Origin: Candidatus Gastranaerophilales bacterium
GTDB lineage: Bacteria > Cyanobacteriota > Vampirovibrionia > Gastranaerophilales > Gastranaerophilaceae
Direction: 5' to 3'
DNA length: 64,000 nt
NCBI GenBank assembly: GCA_944323655.1
Contig: CALUTL010000007.1
Span: 43,927 to 107,926 of the forward strand
Shown: positions 39,783 to 47,706 of the stretch, one piece after another
Position numbering within the stretch: position 1 is the stretch's first letter
Layout of the letters: each line of letters begins with the position of its first letter
Program-made: the position numbers and the translations under genes
Notes under the pieces: model-generated
What the model was told of the DNA's origin: nothing
The model's input: only the letters and a program-made list of their open reading frames with translations
The model's database searches: none

Positions 39783-40397
39783 ATGGAAAAGAAAATTTCA
39801 GATAAAGTCATAAATCGCTTAACCTTGTATCATTGCATATTGGATGATTATATAAACAACAACATAGAGTTTATAGCAAGCAATCAGATAGCATCGCTTC
39901 TTAATATAGATGATTCACAGGTAAGAAAAGATATAAGTATATTGAATAATTCCGGCAAATGCAGGGTTGGGTATATAGTTAAGGAGCTAAAAAAATCAAT
40001 AGAGATGACCTTAGGTTTTGCAAAGACGAAAAACGCTTTTATAGTTGGTGCCGGAAACTTAGGGATGGCGCTTGCTAAGTACGATAATTTTACAAGTTAC
40101 GGATTGAATATTGTAGCACTTTTTGATAATGATACGAAAAAGATTGGCAACACCGTAAATAACAAGCTTATTTTAGACATAAACAAACTCCCGAACTTAA
40201 GCCGAAAAACAGGAGTAGATATAGCGATTTTGACAGTTCCGAGAACTTATGCACAAACTACGGCAGATTTTTTGGTGAAGTCTGAGATTAAATATATATG
40301 GAATTTTGCGCCGGCGGTGCTTTCGGTTCCAAAAGATGTGCAGGTGTGGAACGAAAATTTAATGGGAAATTTTTTGCAATTTACCTACAAAATATAG
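39783..40397 (+). CDS. rex: Redox-sensing transcriptional repressor Rex
   Basis: Rex senses the NADH/NAD+ ratio and represses fermentation and respiration genes. 204 residues: N-terminal winged helix (about 5-75) with IASNQIASLLNIDDSQVRKD, in which DDSQVRKD matches the Rex recognition helix, then a Rossmann domain with VGAGNLGMALAKY and the strand IVALFDND whose terminal Asp binds the NAD ribose, and a C-terminal swapped helix (NFLQFTYKI). The start is the ATG at 39783, not the in-frame GTG at 39777, since the latter falls directly after the -10 box. Its presence suggests control of anaerobic energy metabolism. Confidence 0.93.
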   Translation: MEKKISDKVINRLTLYHCILDDYINNNIEFIASNQIASLLNIDDSQVRKDISILNNSGKCRVGYIVKELKKSIEMTLGFAKTKNAFIVGAGNLGMALAKYDNFTSYGLNIVALFDNDTKKIGNTVNNKLILDINKLPNLSRKTGVDIAILTVPRTYAQTTADFLVKSEIKYIWNFAPAVLSVPKDVQVWNENLMGNFLQFTYKI

Positions 40398-40432
40398 TTT
40401 AAAAGCAGGCAAAAAATATTTTTTAGAAGTTA

Positions 40433-40438
40433 TATAAT
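40433..40438 (+). promoter_or_regulatory. -10 box 6 nt before the start of the gene at 40445
   Basis: TATAAT (40433-40438), then GACATA, then ATG. Geometry is the same as at the other leaderless-type starts, but the -35 region is poor. Confidence 0.4.
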
Positions 40439-40444
40439 GACATA

Positions 40445-41452
40445 ATGAAGATAACAGCGCAATACAATTATAACAATCAATACAAAGCCTCAAATCATTT
40501 CAACCATACTCAAAAACGAGAAAACCCGTCTTTTGGTATAAGTTTTAAGCCGAAAGTATTAGCGGACTATTTTGCCGGAGGCCGTCAAAGCGTAAAGGAA
40601 GGGATTTCAAGGATACAAAACGTTCGTTCGGGTGAATTTGGTACGGAATGTAAAGGGTCGATACCTTTAACGGATTTTGAGGAGAATTTTTCAAATAGTG
40701 AATTGAAAAGATTATACGATTTGGGTTATTCAACGAATATAGACGGTTATGCCGACTGCTATTTGAAATCAAGCGCAAATAAACCGTTATCGACATCATC
40801 AGTGTATGATTGTTCGGTTTTGTATTTGTTTAACAAAGATAAAAACACTCATTTTTTATATCATGCTTATTATAATACCGACAAGAAAGAGTTTGAATTT
40901 ATCCTAAAAACCTTTATGCCTGAAGGTTTTACAAAGGCAGAAATTATTCCGGGTGATGCAAAGTGGTATCTAAGACACATTGGGACGATGACGGATATGT
41001 TAAAAGCTGTAAAATCAACCGACAAAACAGCAACGGTAAGTATTCATCATGTAAATTCAAAGCTTCCCGAAATTGTCGGATACGGCGGAAATGTTTTTGA
41101 AATACCTAACATAAGGACATCATACGGTTTCAGTGATCAGGGGCAAGCAAGTTTTAAAATATGCGATTTGCGATTTAACAGTACGGTATGGCCGATTATA
41201 AACAGGCTCGGGGCGGATCAAGAGGTTGAGATGATGCGTAAATTACTGAATCAGCCGGATTATGATATTGAAGTTATAAAAATATTTAATAGGCTTTTAG
41301 ATCAAAGGCAGGCTGAAATTAATAAGATTAAATCCTGCAATTCAATAGAAGAACTTAACGCTTTAATAAAATCTTATCCGAAAGGCAAGTCTATCGGATT
41401 GTTCAGGGCATTAATCCAGCAAAAAGCCAAAATATTATCAGGAAATTTTTAG
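40445..41452 (+). CDS. Lineage-specific hypothetical protein with N-terminal PSFG motif
   Basis: 335 residues. The N-terminus is Asn/Gln/Tyr-rich (QYNYNNQYKASNHFNHTQK) followed by NPSFGISFKPK, a motif that recurs in proteins of this lineage in place of a normal signal peptide. The middle part has strands and aromatic residues (FLYHAYYNTDKKEFEFILKT), and the end is a helical tail with repeated Leu/Ile (ALIKSYPKGKSIGLFRALI). No known enzyme motif. Transcript probably leaderless. Sits between rex and the convergent coaX. Confidence 0.7.
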   Translation: MKITAQYNYNNQYKASNHFNHTQKRENPSFGISFKPKVLADYFAGGRQSVKEGISRIQNVRSGEFGTECKGSIPLTDFEENFSNSELKRLYDLGYSTNIDGYADCYLKSSANKPLSTSSVYDCSVLYLFNKDKNTHFLYHAYYNTDKKEFEFILKTFMPEGFTKAEIIPGDAKWYLRHIGTMTDMLKAVKSTDKTATVSIHHVNSKLPEIVGYGGNVFEIPNIRTSYGFSDQGQASFKICDLRFNSTVWPIINRLGADQEVEMMRKLLNQPDYDIEVIKIFNRLLDQRQAEINKIKSCNSIEELNALIKSYPKGKSIGLFRALIQQKAKILSGNF

Positions 41453-41470
41453 GTAAAGAGTAATTAAGAG

Positions 41471-42241
41471 TTATTTCACGCAACAGGAAAGTTTGTTGAG
41501 TTGATACAGGTATCTTAAACCTTCAAGAGTAAGCGTAGGATTAATAAAATCGAACGGACGTTTGAGATAACTGCAAATAAATCCCGAGTAACCGCCGGTT
41601 GCAACAAGAACAGCTTTTTCGCCAAGTTCTTTTTCGCACTGCTCGACAAGCCCGTCAATCATTCCGGCGGAACCTCTTATAACCCCTGAAAGAATCGCAT
41701 CTTGTGTATTGTGCCCGATAGCGGAATTTGAAATTGCAACATCAATTTTAGGAAGTTTAGATGTAAATTTATTCAAAACTTTCATCTGTAAATTAAGTCC
41801 CGGAGCAATAATTCCGCCGATAAATTCACCGTTTTTATTGACAATATCAAATGTTGTTGCTGTCCCAAAATCTATCACTATAACAGGTTTTTCATAAAGA
41901 ACATAAGCGCCTGCTGCGTTTGCAATTCTGTCAGCGCCAGCTTCTTTTGGGTTATCAAGTGCAATTTTTATACCTGTATTGATTGTAGTATCCAAAAATA
42001 AAGGTTCAATCTTAAAAACGTTTTTAATTGCGCTCTTAAATTTCTCGTTTAGCTCCTCAACTACTGAAGAAATTATGCAGCCATCCACAATAAAATTCTT
42101 GAATAAAGATTTTAAAAGCACTTCATATTCTTCAAGCGGCAAATCTTTGTCAGATGCAAGCCTGAATTCTTCAACCAAAGCGTCATCGTCAAATATTCCG
42201 AGTGTAATACTCGTATTTCCTATATCGGCAGTTAAAAGCAT
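41471..42241 (-). CDS. coaX: Type III pantothenate kinase
   Basis: First step of coenzyme A synthesis; the CoaX type is insensitive to CoA feedback and needs a monovalent cation. 256 residues, ASKHA fold: MLLTADIGNTSITLGIFDDD (phosphate 1 motif), KEAGADRIANAAGAYVLYEK, VIDFGTATTFDIVNKNGEF with the catalytic Asp region, GGIIAPGLNLQMKVL and VATGGYSGFI. The C-terminus ends with CCVK. Its RBS (GAGGA) lies inside the downstream arm of the hairpin at 42244-42272, so translation may depend on that structure. Confidence 0.95.
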   Translation of the reverse strand: MLLTADIGNTSITLGIFDDDALVEEFRLASDKDLPLEEYEVLLKSLFKNFIVDGCIISSVVEELNEKFKSAIKNVFKIEPLFLDTTINTGIKIALDNPKEAGADRIANAAGAYVLYEKPVIVIDFGTATTFDIVNKNGEFIGGIIAPGLNLQMKVLNKFTSKLPKIDVAISNSAIGHNTQDAILSGVIRGSAGMIDGLVEQCEKELGEKAVLVATGGYSGFICSYLKRPFDFINPTLTLEGLRYLYQLNKLSCCVK

Positions 42242-42243
42242 AA

Positions 42244-42272
42244 AAAATAGTCCTCTTTTTAAGGACTATTTT
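42244..42272 (-). promoter_or_regulatory. Hairpin between gene 42300-42512 and coaX, covers the coaX RBS
   Basis: AAAATAGTCCT / AGGACTATTTT, an 11-bp perfect stem. On the minus strand it works as a terminator for the upstream gene, and its 3' arm contains the GAGGA that is the only RBS of coaX. Confidence 0.6.
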
Positions 42273-42299
42273 ATAACAAATATTTTTTATGTGCAAAAG

Positions 42300-42512
42300 C
42301 TATGCAATTGTTGTATTATCTTTATTATATGCTTGGAATGCATTATCCGAATTTTGAACAGATCCGGGCACGCTTATTTTTCCGTTAAGCAGATTCCCAA
42401 CATCAATAAATGATGCTAAACTTTGTCTTTTGTATTGAACCGGTTTATTATAATTGTCGTATCTAGTTTCAGTACGTGTTTCATCGCCTATTCTATCTAT
42501 TCTAGGGGTCAT
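42300..42512 (-). CDS. Small hypothetical protein
   Basis: 70 residues from the ATG at 42512, chosen because AAGGAGA lies 7 nt upstream; an upstream extension has no RBS. Sequence is polar and Arg/Tyr-rich at the N-terminus (PRIDRIGDETRTETRYDNYN) and Asn/Asp-rich at the C-terminus. No Cys, signal or membrane segment. Intrinsically disordered character. No family recognised. Precedes coaX on the same strand. Confidence 0.6.
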   Translation of the reverse strand: MTPRIDRIGDETRTETRYDNYNKPVQYKRQSLASFIDVGNLLNGKISVPGSVQNSDNAFQAYNKDNTTIA

Positions 42513-42657
42513 AATGTAAATCTCCTTATATGCATGAAAAACTCTTATATATCTCTTACATATATAAAGTATATTATTCCATGAAAATTGCATAAAATAA
42601 CAAAAATCGTTACATAAGTTTACAAAATGTTTTAAGAATGTAGTTATTAAAGCAAAG

Positions 42658-42686
42658 TTGACAATGAAAATCCGTTAAAATATAAT
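42658..42686 (+). promoter_or_regulatory. hisS promoter, consensus, apparently leaderless
   Basis: Perfect TTGACA (42658-42663), 17-nt spacer, perfect TATAAT (42681-42686). The hisS ATG begins 6 nt later, at the expected transcription start. Confidence 0.7.
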
Positions 42687-42692
42687 TCTTTT

Positions 42693-43937
42693 ATGGCAAA
42701 GATTATAAATGTTGTAAAAGGGACAAAAGATATACTTCCCGCAGATTCTCCGATGTGGCAGATACTGGAAAAGAATGCACTTGAAGTATTTTCAAGATAC
42801 GGATATAAAGAGATCAGAACACCGATTTTTGAAGTAACTGAGCTTTTTGCACGTGGCGTAGGCGATACGACAGATATTGTTAATAAAGAAATGTACACAT
42901 TTGAAAAAAGTGAGCGTTCTTTGACCTTAAGACCTGAAAATACGGCAGGGGTTGTCAGATCTTTTATAGAAAACGGTATGGCAAGGCTTTCTGCCCCCGT
43001 AAAACTTTGGTATAAAGGCCCGATGTTCAGGTACGAACGCCCTCAGGCAGGACGTCAAAGACAGTTCCATCAGGTCGGGGTTGAAATGTTTGGGGTTAAA
43101 GAGCCTGCTGCGGATGCAGAGGTTATTCTGCTTGCCGTAAATTACCTGAAATCACTCGGGTTGAATGATTTAGAGGTTGAAATTAATTCTCTAGGGTGTC
43201 CGGAATGCAGAGAGGCTTATAAAAACAAGATTAAAGCCGTTTTAAAACCAGAGTTTGATAATCTTTGTGATGATTGCAAAAACAGGTATGAGAAAAATCC
43301 TTTAAGACTTCTTGATTGCAAGGTTGAAAGCTGCAAGGAAATATTTGAAAAGCCTGAAATTAAGGCTGTAATTCAATCTGACTTTATTTGTGAAGCTTGT
43401 GCGGAACACTATTCGAAATTGAAGAATTATTTGGATGAATTAGGTATAAAATACACCGAAAACAAGCTTCTGGTAAGAGGTTTGGATTATTATAACAGAA
43501 CGGTTTTTGAGATTAAATCAAACAATCTGGGTTCACAAAATGCCGTCTGCGGGGGCGGTCGTTATGACAGTTTAGTCAGAAACCTCGGCGGAGAAGACAC
43601 GCCTGCTGTCGGCTGGGCTATGGGAATGGAAAGGTTAATTTCTCTTATTCCTTCTCTTGAGGCTAAAAAACTTGACGGGTATATTGTTTCAAATTCTCCG
43701 GCGGAAGCGTTTAAACTGGCTGAAGAGCTTAGAAACGCAGGGTTTGAAGTAGAATTTGATCTTCAAAATAAGAAATTTACCAAACAACTTGAAAAAGCAT
43801 CCAAAGTAGCTGATTATGCTTTGATACTCGGCGAAGACGAAATTAAAAACAATACTGTGTCCGTTAAAAATCTGGCGACTTCAATTCAAAAATCGGTTGT
43901 CAGAGCTAATATAGGGAGTGAATTTAAGAATGTCTGA
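42693..43937 (+). CDS. hisS: Histidyl-tRNA synthetase
   Basis: Class II synthetase charging tRNA-His. 414 residues. Motif 1 region ARFGYKEIRTP-like (YGYKEIRTPIFE), TLRPENTAGVVRS, motif 2 MFRYERPQAGRQRQFHQVGV, the histidine-binding LVRGLDYYNRTVFE, and motif 3 GGGRYDSL plus GWAMGMERLISL. An anticodon-binding alpha/beta domain forms the C-terminus. An extra Cys-rich stretch lies in the insertion domain (CPECREAY and FDNLCDDCKNRYEKN), which is common in bacterial HisRS and may bind zinc. Overlaps the next gene by 8 bp. Confidence 0.97.
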   Translation: MAKIINVVKGTKDILPADSPMWQILEKNALEVFSRYGYKEIRTPIFEVTELFARGVGDTTDIVNKEMYTFEKSERSLTLRPENTAGVVRSFIENGMARLSAPVKLWYKGPMFRYERPQAGRQRQFHQVGVEMFGVKEPAADAEVILLAVNYLKSLGLNDLEVEINSLGCPECREAYKNKIKAVLKPEFDNLCDDCKNRYEKNPLRLLDCKVESCKEIFEKPEIKAVIQSDFICEACAEHYSKLKNYLDELGIKYTENKLLVRGLDYYNRTVFEIKSNNLGSQNAVCGGGRYDSLVRNLGGEDTPAVGWAMGMERLISLIPSLEAKKLDGYIVSNSPAEAFKLAEELRNAGFEVEFDLQNKKFTKQLEKASKVADYALILGEDEIKNNTVSVKNLATSIQKSVVRANIGSEFKNV

Positions 43938-44259
43938 GCTTGTTGATCAGGTAATTTTAAAATTATCAAATGCTTTAAGGCGAAGATTTAATGATTTTAA
44001 AGGGTTATATCTTTTTGGCGTTTGGCTGGACGGCGAGGAGCATAAGGACGAGGATATCGAGCTTGTTGCGCTTTTTGAAACCGAAGACAAGGCAAAACGT
44101 GAACAAATTTGGCCAGTTATCGGTAAAATTGAAACAGAGCTTGATGTTTGTATTGATTTATACCCGTTTACTCCTGAAGGGTTTAAAAAAGACGAAGATT
44201 TATATGAAGAAGTTACGGAAGAAGGAATTTTTTATAATTCGCTTGGAATTAAGCAATAG
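43930..44259 (+). CDS. Nucleotidyltransferase-like small protein overlapping hisS
   Basis: 109 residues from ATG at 43930 (GGAG at 43915-43918). The N-terminal half resembles a minimal MNT-type nucleotidyltransferase: a helix (LVDQVILKLSNALRRRFNDF), then YLFGVWLDGEEHKDEDIELV, which lines up with the G-S-x(9)-S-D-x-D-L motif but has Gly-Val in place of Gly-Ser and DEDIE for SDIDL. A third acidic residue may be D in ELDVCIDLYPF. Catalytic ability is doubtful. The 8-bp overlap with hisS implies translational coupling. No HEPN-type partner gene is adjacent. Confidence 0.6.
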   Translation: MSELVDQVILKLSNALRRRFNDFKGLYLFGVWLDGEEHKDEDIELVALFETEDKAKREQIWPVIGKIETELDVCIDLYPFTPEGFKKDEDLYEEVTEEGIFYNSLGIKQ

Positions 44260-44340
44260 AGTGAATTAGGGCTGTAAACGCTTGATTTATTTTTGTTTTG
44301 TGATATAATACGATATTGTAACCGACAACAGGGGAAAATT

Positions 44341-44538
44341 ATGGACAAAATCACTATTCGTTCAGACAGAGATTCAGATTACGTTTTTCAGTACAAAGGA
44401 GAGGATGTTACTCTCAAAGCAAGAAGCATTTTGAGTATTGCAGACGGCTTAAATCACGTTGTACTGCCAACCTGTGCAATGAAAATCGCCAATAACCTTA
44501 TAATTATCAAGGATGACGTTAAGAAAAAGGCGGAATAA
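44341..44538 (+). CDS. Small hypothetical protein
   Basis: 65 residues, with the start at 44341 supported by AGGGGAA 4 nt upstream. Sequence starts MDKITIRSDRDSDYVFQYKG and continues with strands and a short helix (RSILSIADGLNHVVLP), ending in a basic tail (KDDVKKKAE). A compact beta-rich fold is likely. No family recognised. Confidence 0.6.
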   Translation: MDKITIRSDRDSDYVFQYKGEDVTLKARSILSIADGLNHVVLPTCAMKIANNLIIIKDDVKKKAE

Positions 44539-44539
44539 C

Positions 44540-44694
44540 CCCTTCTGTTTTAGCTTTTGCGGGCTAGGAGCATTAAGAACTCTAATTGCGACTTTAAAAG
44601 GAGTTTTAATTTGCGGCGATTTTGTGGTGCTCAAAAATTCCTTTCGCTTAGGGCTTAAAAAGTTTGCAGATTTTTTAAGCTTTAGGCAGAAGGG
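44540..44694. repeat. 155-bp intergenic segment with imperfect terminal inverted repeats
   Basis: CCCTTCTG (44540-44547) and CAGAAGGG (44687-44694) are perfect complements, with further partial matching inward (AGCTT near both ends). No reading frame inside. Could be a long terminator structure or a small MITE-type insertion. Confidence 0.35.
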
Positions 44695-44695
44695 A

Positions 44696-46315
44696 TTAGG
44701 CTGCAATCACAGGGATGTAATCATCTTCTCCGCTTCCTGTAATATGGTAAGCCCAGGGCTGTTGTTTTGAGGTAGTTTGCGGAGTCTGCTGTTGTGAAAT
44801 TTCAGCAAGTTTTGTGTTTATTTGTGCGATTAGATCTTTATCGCCTGTTTTGTCGGCATAGGATTTTGCTTTTTGCAGAAGTCCTTTTGCTTTGTTATCG
44901 CAGTTGTATTCAAGCATAACTTCAGCGGCATCAATGTAATTTTGTGCGACTTTGGCTGGTGAATCCGCATCAGAGTAGTGTTTAACGGCTTTTGAATAAG
45001 ATTTTAAAGCTTCCTGCGGTTCGCCGAATTTGTCGTAAGCTTTTGCAAGGCTTGAGGATACATAACCTTTAACCTTTGAATTATCTGTTTCAGCGGCAAG
45101 ATCTTCTGCGACTGTCAGGTAATCAAGAGCATCTTGTTCGTACATATCTGTGTAAAGGTTGCCCATTTTGGTGAGGGAAGTGGTTTGTGCTGCAAGATTT
45201 TCACTCTCTCCGCCCCAGGCAACAGAACAATAATAGTGGTCAAGTGCAGGCTTAATCTGGTTTACGTCATCATAAATTCTGCCCATATAATAATGTGCTT
45301 TTGTTTTTACGTTATTATCAGTAGTGCTTTCAAGTGATTTGTTGTAACTTTTCAGAGCTTGCGGGTAAAAATTGTGGTCATCATAAATTTTTCCGACTTC
45401 ATAGTAAATTTTTGCGCCTGTTTCAGTGTCGCCTATTTCTTCAGCTCTTTCAAGTGCTTTTTTGAAGTTTGCGATTGCTTTTTCAGGTTCTTTTGCATAG
45501 GCAAGCTTTTTGGATTGTAAGAACATTGATTTTAGTTCTTTGTCCTCAGGTATGTAAACTTTAGTCTGTGTCTGCTCCGGAGTGTCTTCAATTATTTCGA
45601 CTACACCGCTTGAAACCTCCATTTCAGTTACGTTTTCAGGCAAAGATGACTGTTCTGCTTTTTGAATTTTTTCAGTCGAACCTGCTGGAAATTTTACCAA
45701 GAATTGGGGGTTTATGTTGTTTTCGTTATATTGAAAATCAATATCCTGTAAAAATAATGCTGCCATCCAGTTTTCAACAACTTTTGAATCTTTATTCAGG
45801 GTTGCCGAAATATATTTATCAAGTTTTCTGGAAGCATTCATCAAGTCGGATTTGACAAGATTTATGTCGGGATTTTCCTGCGAAAGCTCTGCTTGAATGA
45901 GGCTTATTCTGTTGTTAACTTCAGTGTTTAAGTCCTCTGGGGTTCCGATTGCGATTGCTGTGTTTTTAAAATCTTTTATAATCTGTGCAATATTTATGCT
46001 TGCAGATCTGGTGTTATAGGAGGAAGCTTGTGTATCAGCAGAATTTTGAGTCTGAGTTGTAGAAGTTCCAAGTCTGCCTGCGCTTCCTGCATATTGTCTG
46101 TAAAGCTGCTGAGCACGCTGTGATTGTGCGGGAGTAATTCCTGCTTCTTGAGTGTATTGCAAACCGCGGCTTCTTGCTTGCGAACCGGCTCTTTCTTCCT
46201 GTTCAGCTTGCGTTAAAGTCTTGTTAGCATCCTCTTCCCGTTTTTGTTTTACAAGATTTCTGTTATCTCTTGTTATATAAGGGCGCTGGTTTATACTGTT
46301 AAAATTCAACCCCAT
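44696..46315 (-). CDS. TPR-repeat protein with Gln/Thr-rich N-terminal region
   Basis: 539 residues from the ATG at 46315 (MGLNFNSINQRPYITRDN); a GTG at 46351 would add 12 residues and neither start has a good RBS. Residues 20-130 are Gln/Ser/Thr-rich and look disordered. Residues 260-510 hold about six TPR units (ANFKKALERAEEIGDTETGA, QALKSYNKSLESTTDN, EALKSYSKAVKHYSD). It ends in a Gln-rich tail. No signal peptide. Similar in style to other lineage-specific proteins in the window; probably a scaffold. Partners unknown. Confidence 0.8.
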   Translation of the reverse strand: MGLNFNSINQRPYITRDNRNLVKQKREEDANKTLTQAEQEERAGSQARSRGLQYTQEAGITPAQSQRAQQLYRQYAGSAGRLGTSTTQTQNSADTQASSYNTRSASINIAQIIKDFKNTAIAIGTPEDLNTEVNNRISLIQAELSQENPDINLVKSDLMNASRKLDKYISATLNKDSKVVENWMAALFLQDIDFQYNENNINPQFLVKFPAGSTEKIQKAEQSSLPENVTEMEVSSGVVEIIEDTPEQTQTKVYIPEDKELKSMFLQSKKLAYAKEPEKAIANFKKALERAEEIGDTETGAKIYYEVGKIYDDHNFYPQALKSYNKSLESTTDNNVKTKAHYYMGRIYDDVNQIKPALDHYYCSVAWGGESENLAAQTTSLTKMGNLYTDMYEQDALDYLTVAEDLAAETDNSKVKGYVSSSLAKAYDKFGEPQEALKSYSKAVKHYSDADSPAKVAQNYIDAAEVMLEYNCDNKAKGLLQKAKSYADKTGDKDLIAQINTKLAEISQQQTPQTTSKQQPWAYHITGSGEDDYIPVIAA

Positions 46316-46486
46316 ACCGGTTTTACAATACCTCACTAATCTCTGATTCACGCACTGGATAATACGTCAATCTAACTATAACCTGAATTAAACTTAATGT
46401 TATCATTCTTTCGGATGATATATTCATCTTTTATTTAAGGTTTTTGGGGAAAATGTCAAGGTTTAATTAAGCAGAAAACCGGATTT

Positions 46487-46732
46487 TTATTCAATGATTT
46501 CGTAAAGAGTCGGTGCTTCTTGTACGCTTACGTTGTTTTGAGGGATTTTAACTACTTTGACGCAAACTGTTCTGTTTGCATATTCAATTTTTATAATGTC
46601 GCCTTCTTTAAGCTGTTTAGAAGGTTTTGCGGGGGTGTTGTTCACCAGAACCCTTCCCATATCGGAAACTTCATTGGCAACTGTTCTTCGTTTTATAAGT
46701 CGTGAAACTTTCAGGTATTTATCAAGCCTCAT
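46487..46732 (-). CDS. rqcP: RqcP-type S4 RNA-binding protein
   Basis: An 81-residue S4-domain protein: MRLDKYLKVSRLIKRRTVAN, then GRVLVNNTPAKPSKQLKEGD and IIKIEYANR. This is the RqcP/YlmH-YabO family, which works with RqcH in adding alanine tails to nascent chains on obstructed 50S subunits. Length, the single S4 domain and the start MRLDKYLK all fit RqcP. The related heat-shock protein Hsp15 is longer and has a C-terminal basic tail, absent here. Single gene; RqcH is not in the window. Confidence 0.88.
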   Translation of the reverse strand: MRLDKYLKVSRLIKRRTVANEVSDMGRVLVNNTPAKPSKQLKEGDIIKIEYANRTVCVKVVKIPQNNVSVQEAPTLYEIIE

Positions 46733-46814
46733 ATTTATCCTCCGTTATTTAGAATTTTATCATGGAAATATTTTATGTTATAATCGGTTTATTAAATAGA
46801 GGATAATTTTAGGA

Positions 46815-47630
46815 ATGAAAAAAAATATTATAAGATTTTTGGCAGGATTACTTCTTTTTGCTGGATTAGGATTTGAGGTTCAGGCAAAGGATATTAAATT
46901 CGTGCAAGTTACGGATGTTCATTATTCAAAGGGAAATGAATATTCGTTAAAAGCTTTGGAAGGTGCTGTTAAAGAGATAAATAAACTTGAAGATGTTGCA
47001 TTTGTGGTATTTACGGGTGATAACATCGGAAGCCCGAAAAAAGAGAATTTGGTAGGATTTGTGAGAGCGGTAAACAAGCTTGATGTGCCATATTATCTGG
47101 TAATAGGTAACCATGATGTTTATAAAGCCGGTGGATTGTCAAAGGAGAATTATATAGACATAGTTAAGACTAACAATATTCTGTATAAACCCTCAAAACC
47201 CAATTATGTATTTAAAAAAGACGGGTTTGTATTTATTGTTGTTGACGGTGCAAAGGAGGTAATACCAGGGGCTGTAGGATATTTTCGTGAATCAACTTTG
47301 GAATGGCTTGATAAACAGCTTAAAAAATACAAAAAGCATCCGGTTGTTATTTTTCAGCATTATCCGCTTTTAGAGCCCAAAGAACAGAGGTCTCACCGTA
47401 CGCATCAGCCGGAAAAATATTTTGAAGTGCTTGAAAAACACAAAAATGTTATCGCAATTATTTCGGGGCATTACCATGTAAACGGTGAAAAAATGCAAGA
47501 CGGTATTTATCATATATCAACACCGGCACTTTATAACCCGCCGAATTATTACAAAGTTATAGATATAGTGACAACTCCCGGATTTTCGCCGATGATTTAT
47601 ACCGAACTTAAATCTGCTGATGTCAAGTAA
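46815..47630 (+). CDS. Exported calcineurin-like metallophosphoesterase
   Basis: 271 residues with a Sec signal peptide (MKKNIIRFLAGLLLFAGLGF, cleavage after QAK near 25). The metal-binding motifs of the family occur in order: DVHYS (D-x-H), FTGDNIGS (G-D-x-x), IGNHDVY (G-N-H-D), FQHYPL and SGHYHVNG (G-H-x-H). It is therefore probably an active periplasmic dimetal phosphoesterase; the substrate (nucleotide, phospholipid or phosphoprotein) is not predictable. Own promoter (TTATAATCGG around 46778). Confidence 0.9.
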   Translation: MKKNIIRFLAGLLLFAGLGFEVQAKDIKFVQVTDVHYSKGNEYSLKALEGAVKEINKLEDVAFVVFTGDNIGSPKKENLVGFVRAVNKLDVPYYLVIGNHDVYKAGGLSKENYIDIVKTNNILYKPSKPNYVFKKDGFVFIVVDGAKEVIPGAVGYFRESTLEWLDKQLKKYKKHPVVIFQHYPLLEPKEQRSHRTHQPEKYFEVLEKHKNVIAIISGHYHVNGEKMQDGIYHISTPALYNPPNYYKVIDIVTTPGFSPMIYTELKSADVK

Positions 47631-47706
47631 AAAAGTGTTGTTGCAATTTTCGGGTAATAATATTATAATTGACCTATAGTATATGTTTAGAGGTAGATAA
47701 AATATA

